Shown here piece after piece: positions 6,922 to 10,122 of a stretch of 10,122 bases of DNA (the stretch's first letter is position 1; the number at the start of each line of letters is the position of its first letter). Source of the stretch: an archaeon (GTDB lineage Archaea; Thermoproteota; Nitrososphaeria; Nitrososphaerales; Nitrosopumilaceae); the NCBI GenBank assembly GCA_021824845.1, contig JAKAJY010000130.1, forward strand, positions 1 to 10,122, given 5' to 3'. The notes under the pieces are model-generated. The model did not search any database. It was not told where the DNA came from and was given only the letters and a program-made list of their open reading frames with translations. The position numbers and the translations under genes are program-made.

Positions 6922-7556
6922 GAGTGGTCCAAGCTTCCATCTATGGCGTAATATTGTGCCTTTACCGGCAATGGGATATTGTCTGCAATCCAAAGTTTGT
7001 TTTCAATCTCACTTACTTTGTAGGAAATCAAAAACGTCTTGAGTGTACCAAACTCAAACTGAGTGTCTGAATATTCTGTAAGCTTTAGCTTGGGGGTGAA
7101 CTTGCCAACAAATGTTGTTCCCCATTCTGCGCCAACGACCAAATATTTAGAGCCAGTAATGGTATCTCGAACCGAAAAGATGGTCTTGTCCAATACATGG
7201 ACGTATGGTTTGATCTCCTCATTTACTCCGATAAAGACATAGGCTTGGCCCAGTTCCAGCTGCTGCTCTATGTGCTGTCCTGTCTTTTTGTCATCTATGG
7301 TAAGGTGTACTTGTTGTGTGTCACCTGTTTGCTCCAGAAATTGTATTTTGGCCAAAAACTCGTAATCTTGATAGTTCACCAAATATTGCAGCATTGGCTT
7401 TTCTTCCGACCCCTTTCCCAGATGCCACTGGCTTGCAAATCTTGGAATGATGTTTTGCTCAGATCCTGGAACGCCATTCAAAAACGGAAATGCCAATCCA
7501 ATTGCCGCAGCACCTAGCATAATCCCTAATGGTATGAATATAATTTTGCGGACCAA
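6897..7556 (-). CDS. Exported or membrane-anchored beta protein, paralogue of the adjacent larger secreted protein
   Basis: 219 residues from a TTG at 7556, only 15 bases after the stop of the upstream 492-aa gene and in the same frame, so very likely co-transcribed. The TTG is preferred over the ATG at 7520 because it keeps the basic residues (VRKIIF) ahead of the hydrophobic stretch 5-25, which is a signal peptide or N-terminal anchor. The C-terminal part (GTLKTFLISYK, NKLWIADNIPLPVKAQYY, YELVVLG, residues 170-219) aligns with the neighbour's residues about 177-228 (GIFDTVRITWK, NNVWIVDEFPFPVKADTY, YRFELLEY). Weaker collinear matches occur at WHLGKG/WFVGEG and KPYVHVLDKT/VPYAAAFKSS. It lacks the neighbour's second domain and C-terminal repeats. 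Function unknown; envelope location inferred. Confidence 0.8.
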   Translation of the reverse strand: MVRKIIFIPLGIMLGAAAIGLAFPFLNGVPGSEQNIIPRFASQWHLGKGSEEKPMLQYLVNYQDYEFLAKIQFLEQTGDTQQVHLTIDDKKTGQHIEQQLELGQAYVFIGVNEEIKPYVHVLDKTIFSVRDTITGSKYLVVGAEWGTTFVGKFTPKLKLTEYSDTQFEFGTLKTFLISYKVSEIENKLWIADNIPLPVKAQYYAIDGSLDHSYELVVLG

Positions 7557-7571
7557 CGATATCAGAACTTT

Positions 7572-9050
7572 TTAGGACTTTAATTTGATGATTCCGTTTG
7601 TTATCAGGTACTGGATTCCATTTACAAAGTCCTTGTCGGTTGTTTGTCCCTGTGCCCAGAATTTGGCGGCATCCTTTACCCATGCTGGGATGGTGTCGCT
7701 TTTTGCACTGGCTGTGGTGCTTGATGGGATCTTGATTATCTTTTGATTTATCAGATATTGGATTCCAGATACAAAGTCCTTGTCGGTGATTTTGCCGTCT
7801 GACCAGAACTGTGCATTGCTCTTAATCCATGATGGAATCACAATCTCACCCTTTGGTGGAATGTCTTTTGGCGGTGTGGTAGAAGTTCCCGGCTGTACAT
7901 CAACATCAAATGTGATGTATCCTGCCTTTGCAGAATCTGGCGCTACCTCGGGACCGGTTCCAGAAACATAGATTGCATAGGTTGTCTTGCCGGATTCCTT
8001 GATGTCAATTGTGGTTCGAACTTGACCTCCGGTAGTAAAGAATGCATCTCGCTTGTCCTCATTTGCAAGTGATCTGAGCGGCTTTGCACCATCTGCAGTC
8101 ATTTCTATTACTAGTATGTCATAGTGAACCTCGTTCTCAAATTCTTCTTGATTTACCTTGCGCTTGAAGTCAATTATCATGTCCATTGGACATCCTTGCT
8201 TTGGCTTTTGGGGCGAATACTTTACACCAATTATCATGGTGTTTGTGTTTGTGTTCTTTGTTGCAAATGCAAACTGGTCAGTGATTGCAGGGCAGTTTAG
8301 GTCCTTAATTGTTTCATCACTGCCTTTGATGTTTGAAAATGGGTTGGTCTTTACGTTTTGCTGATATTCTAGTAATTCAAATCTATACTCTTGCGGGGGC
8401 ACACCTTCTGCTACATGTGCGTATGTGTCTGCCTTTACTGGGAATGGAAATTCGTCCACAATCCAGACATTGTTCACCTTGCCGCCAGTCTTCCATGTTA
8501 TTCTTACAGTATCAAATATTCCATCCGGAACTGCTATTTTTTCCTCAGATCCTGGAATTATCTGCTCACCACCAATGTTTCCTATTTTACCCCATGATGG
8601 TTGGGAGAATTTCTTTGGGCCCTTTCCAGTGCTGTCTTTGATGTCACCAGTTGCATATGCTGAAAGCCATGATAAAGATGACTTGAATGCAGCTGCATAT
8701 GGAACCATGTTCTTGCTGCTACCAATTGGCTCTGCAGCAATTTTACCCAGGTTGATTGTTCCTTTGTAGATCTTTCCACCATCATATACGACGGTTTGGA
8801 GATGCCATTGGGTTTCGCTTCCTACTTGCTGGTCACCTTCCACCCAAAAGTCAATCTGGAATTTTGTGCAATCCTTATAGTAAACATGACATAGTGAATA
8901 GCTGAACTGGTCTCCTTTTTTGAGTCCCTCTCCAACAAACCAGGAACCTGGCTTGTTTACGCCACCGGCTTGGACTTGGGCACTAACACCCTGAACCAAT
9001 CCGGATGAAATTAGTGAAATAGCAAGTAATGCAACTAAAACTGTCTTCAA
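7572..9050 (-). CDS. Secreted multidomain protein with two C-terminal IPxW repeats
   Basis: 492 residues from a TTG at 9050, the only start before an in-frame TAA at 9078-9080. Residues 1-24 are a signal peptide (basic KT, hydrophobic VLVALLAISLISSGLV, cleavage after VSA). Domain 1 (about 35-230) is beta-rich and shared with the downstream paralogue, ending in WIVDEFPFPVKADTY. Domain 2 (about 245-390) is another beta-sandwich-like region with a cysteine pair (Cys253, Cys287) and YAIYVSGTG / YITFDVDV strands, followed by a Thr/Pro linker. Two copies of the 40-50-residue motif IP.W[IV]K..A.FW..G..TDKDFV.GIQYLI (405-453 and 454-492) end the protein. That repeat is widespread at C-termini of exported thaumarchaeal proteins and probably mediates envelope association. 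Leaderless expression is likely from a box at 9074-9083. Specific function unknown. Confidence 0.9.
   Translation of the reverse strand: MKTVLVALLAISLISSGLVQGVSAQVQAGGVNKPGSWFVGEGLKKGDQFSYSLCHVYYKDCTKFQIDFWVEGDQQVGSETQWHLQTVVYDGGKIYKGTINLGKIAAEPIGSSKNMVPYAAAFKSSLSWLSAYATGDIKDSTGKGPKKFSQPSWGKIGNIGGEQIIPGSEEKIAVPDGIFDTVRITWKTGGKVNNVWIVDEFPFPVKADTYAHVAEGVPPQEYRFELLEYQQNVKTNPFSNIKGSDETIKDLNCPAITDQFAFATKNTNTNTMIIGVKYSPQKPKQGCPMDMIIDFKRKVNQEEFENEVHYDILVIEMTADGAKPLRSLANEDKRDAFFTTGGQVRTTIDIKESGKTTYAIYVSGTGPEVAPDSAKAGYITFDVDVQPGTSTTPPKDIPPKGEIVIPSWIKSNAQFWSDGKITDKDFVSGIQYLINQKIIKIPSSTTASAKSDTIPAWVKDAAKFWAQGQTTDKDFVNGIQYLITNGIIKLKS
7575..7838 (-). repeat. Two tandem IPxW/GIQYLI C-terminal protein repeats
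   Basis: Residues 405-453 and 454-492 of the secreted protein are two copies of one motif. Matching positions include IPSW/IPAW, FWSDG/FWAQG, TDKDFVSGIQYLI/TDKDFVNGIQYLI and IIKIP/IIKLK. At DNA level the copies sit at 7692-7838 and 7575-7691, with near-identical stretches around the ACAAAGTCCTTGTCGGT words (minus-strand coding). Confidence 0.85.
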
Positions 9051-9073
9051 GTGATCATTATAGTTGGTTTTGG

Positions 9074-9083
9074 ATAGTTAAAC
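9074..9083 (-). promoter_or_regulatory. TATA-like box of the secreted-protein operon
   Basis: GTTTAACTAT on the minus strand, centred about 28 bases before the TTG at 9050, again matching leaderless spacing. It lies in an 86-base divergent region together with the plus-strand box at 9103-9110. Confidence 0.45.
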
Positions 9084-9102
9084 GTTATTCAGCTGAGCTA
9101 AG

Positions 9103-9111
9103 CAAATATAG
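9103..9111 (+). promoter_or_regulatory. TATA-like box of the 58-aa CxC gene
   Basis: CAAATATAG on the plus strand lies about 27-30 bases before the ATG at 9137. This spacing is the main reason for choosing that start over the upstream in-frame ATG at 9029, which would lie inside the divergent gene. Confidence 0.55.
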
Positions 9112-9136
9112 AGGCAGTTGGGTTTGCCAAATAGAA

Positions 9137-9313
9137 ATGTGCGAATGCGCCAAAATTCACATGTTTGAAATAGAATTCAAGCTTGCTGGAATGACAGTCG
9201 TTCCAACGCACAAAAACTGCGGCAATCCACTAAATGAACCACAGCTGGAAAAATTCCAAAAAGAACTAGTAAAGTCATGGGGCTTGGATCCTGAAGACGA
9301 AAAACTCATCTAA
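9137..9313 (+). CDS. Small CxC-containing protein of unknown function (58 aa)
   Basis: 58 residues from the ATG at 9137. It opens MCECAKIHMFEIEF with a CxC pair (Cys2, Cys4) and a nearby His8. A third cysteine lies in THKNCGNP (about residue 28), also next to a histidine. This Cys/His set could bind a metal, though with fewer ligands than a classical zinc finger. The C-terminal part is a charged amphipathic helix (PQLEKFQKELVKSW), ending DPEDEKLI. The frame is open upstream to 9029, but the ATG at 9137 has a TATA-like box at leaderless distance and avoids overlap with the divergent gene. It is followed after 37 bases by the convergent cysteine-rich gene. I do not recognise the family. Confidence 0.7.
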   Translation: MCECAKIHMFEIEFKLAGMTVVPTHKNCGNPLNEPQLEKFQKELVKSWGLDPEDEKLI

Positions 9314-9320
9314 GAATAAC

Positions 9321-9360
9321 TAAAAAATAAAAACAAAAAGTAGGTTAAGGTTAACTTAAC
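9321..9360 (-). terminator. Hairpin plus T-tract terminator of the cysteine-rich gene
   Basis: On the minus strand GTTAAG, a 5-base loop and CTTAAC form a 6-bp stem (9344-9360) that includes the stop codon. It is followed by CTAC and a run reading TTTTTGTTTTTATTTTTTAG down to about 9320. This is a stem-loop followed directly by oligo-T, unusually complete for an archaeal terminator. It lies between two convergent genes and shows no matching T tract on the plus strand. Confidence 0.6.
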
Positions 9361-9497
9361 TCTGCTACTGCTTCTTTACAAACAGAAGCCTTGCATTTAC
9401 AATCGGCGCTGCATAGACAGTGACCTTGCATTTCGCAATCACATTGAAATTCTGGATCGCCGCTGTCTGCTTCGCAACCGCAAGCTTGATCTACCAT
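9351..9497 (-). CDS. Metallothionein-like cysteine-rich small protein (48 aa, 9 Cys)
   Basis: ATG at 9497 to TAA at 9351. Nine of 48 residues are cysteine. Eight form four CxC pairs: CGC (6, 8), CDC (19, 21), CLC (27, 29) and CKC (33, 35); the ninth is Cys40. There is one histidine (His26) next to the third pair, and no aromatic residue except Phe17. Repeated CxC with low aromatic content is the hallmark of metallothioneins and related Zn/Cu/Cd-chelating peptides. No match to a named bacterial or eukaryotic metallothionein pattern is claimed. No signal peptide, so cytoplasmic. It has its own TATA-like box (9518-9527, spacing about 26 bases) and a hairpin/T-tract terminator, forming a complete monocistronic unit. 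Metal binding is inference; a thiol-redox or iron-sulfur scaffold role is the alternative. Confidence 0.8.
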   Translation of the reverse strand: MVDQACGCEADSGDPEFQCDCEMQGHCLCSADCKCKASVCKEAVAELS

Positions 9498-9517
9498 GAA
9501 CTAATGACCGCTCGGAG

Positions 9518-9527
9518 GGTTTTAAAG
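9518..9527 (-). promoter_or_regulatory. TATA-like box of the cysteine-rich gene
   Basis: CTTTAAAACC on the minus strand, centred about 26 bases before the ATG at 9497. It is preceded by CAATCTTGATAA and followed by CCTCCGAGCGG. Its position fits a leaderless transcript. I see no obvious dyad that would mark a metal-responsive operator. Confidence 0.55.
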
Positions 9528-9555
9528 GTTATCAAGATTGTGCTGAAAAAATACC

Positions 9556-10122
9556 TCACGCATAATTTTGCAAGTGTATCAGATTGTTTGCTGTTTTGTG
9601 CAGTAGTATAGCTTGTTGTTCTAGTTTGGTTGGGTCATGCTCCAAATCCAGTGCAGTCTTAAGAATATGAATTAGCGCCGGGTTTTTGTGGATTGAATCG
9701 CGTATGGAGATAATGTTATTTTTGCTCAGATATCCGAGGTAAAAGTAGCAATCCGAGAGCAATGAATTTGCTACTAGGTATTCGTATTTTTTTTGAATTA
9801 TCACACCATGATTGTTATTTTCAGTCATATCAGAGAATCCGATTGTGGATTTCATCATTCGTTCCAATAATGATGGTGTGGCTCGTTCAAGGCCTATGAT
9901 TTCTTCTATTCCGGAAAAGGTTATGTTTTTACTGTTTTTTGCAAACTTGCGAATAAATCCAAGCATGTGAGTGGGACTGCGCGGCTTTGCATTTAACAAT
10001 ACCAATCCATCACAAACAAGATAGGCTGAGCACTTGATCCATATTGCAGAAAATGGATCATCTAGGCTTTGCTTTGCCTTTGTGGCAAAAGATGCTGCAT
10101 CCACAAGACAGCTTTTTGCACA
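9556..10122 (-). CDS. Unrecognised helical protein, N-terminus outside window
   Basis: At least 188 codons. The frame is open to the right edge. A GTG at 10104 could be a start, but the reading continues upstream (CAKSCL before VDAASF), so the gene probably begins beyond the window. The visible part looks almost entirely helical: AYLVCDGLVLLNAKPRSPTH near the start, FIRKFAKNSK, IEEIIGLERATPSLLERMM, YEYLVANSLLSDCYFYLGYL, and a C-terminal helix with LEQQAILLHKTANNLIHL. This resembles a soluble helical bundle (HEPN-like in texture only); no catalytic motif is evident and I do not assign a family. Two cysteines sit near its start (KCSAYLVCDG). It ends 58 bases upstream of the cysteine-rich gene on the same strand, which has its own promoter. 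Confidence 0.75.
   Translation of the reverse strand, partial: CAKSCLVDAASFATKAKQSLDDPFSAIWIKCSAYLVCDGLVLLNAKPRSPTHMLGFIRKFAKNSKNITFSGIEEIIGLERATPSLLERMMKSTIGFSDMTENNNHGVIIQKKYEYLVANSLLSDCYFYLGYLSKNNIISIRDSIHKNPALIHILKTALDLEHDPTKLEQQAILLHKTANNLIHLQNYA

Noticed and set aside
8333..8769. Plus-strand ORFs (102, 68 and 114 aa) opposite the secreted-protein gene
   Set aside because: They lie inside a minus-strand gene with signal peptide, recognisable repeats and continuous reading; no independent support.
9029..9136. Upstream 36-codon extension of the 58-aa CxC protein
   Set aside because: It would start inside the divergent gene and cross both promoter boxes; the inner ATG at 9137 sits at the expected distance from a TATA-like box.

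Overview
The window looks like a chromosomal segment of an ammonia-oxidising archaeon (Nitrososphaeria/Thaumarchaeota, Nitrosopumilales-like). The basis is moderate, AT-leaning base composition; secreted proteins ending in the IP-x-W-[IV]-K ... GIQYLI repeat that is common in this group; a PRC-barrel protein; a DrrA/DrrB-type ABC pair; and apparently leaderless genes, with AT-rich TATA-like boxes about 27 bases before ATG, GTG or TTG starts. The assignment is inferred from gene content. No rRNA or marker gene is present.

Layout. Bases 1-2803 (minus) hold the first 934 codons of a very large secreted protein: signal peptide, six-bladed NHL propeller, Thr/Gln/Pro linker, and at least eight HYR modules of about 77 residues, running off the left edge. 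Bases 2879-4659 (minus) are a two-gene ABC exporter operon with a 4-base ATGA overlap. Next come a 32-residue two-CxxC zinc-ribbon gene on the plus strand (4758-4856) and a PRC-barrel protein on the minus strand (4862-5314). Divergent from the PRC gene is a short flavin/F420 split-barrel protein (5402-5728). Its 3' end overlaps a conserved-looking unknown gene (5705-6349, minus). A further unknown gene (6430-6921, plus) overlaps the 3' end of the next minus gene by 25 bases.

Bases 6897-9050 (minus) are a tandem pair of exported proteins. The larger upstream one (492 aa) has an N-terminal beta domain, a second beta-rich domain and two C-terminal IPxW repeats. The smaller one (219 aa) appears to be a paralogue of the first domain alone. 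The right end carries a 58-residue CxC protein (9137-9313, plus) facing a 48-residue protein with nine cysteines, eight of them in four CxC pairs (9351-9497, minus). The latter is metallothionein-like, lies under its own TATA-like box and is followed by a hairpin plus T-tract terminator. A partial unknown gene runs off the right edge.

How they fit together: this is mostly a cell-envelope neighbourhood (adhesion-type surface protein, exporter, two secreted beta proteins) interspersed with small cysteine-rich metal- or thiol-handling proteins. I see no mobile element, tRNA, rRNA or CRISPR array. Apart from the window edges, no stretch over 300 bases lacks a gene. The observations most worth following up are the tiny cysteine-rich genes.
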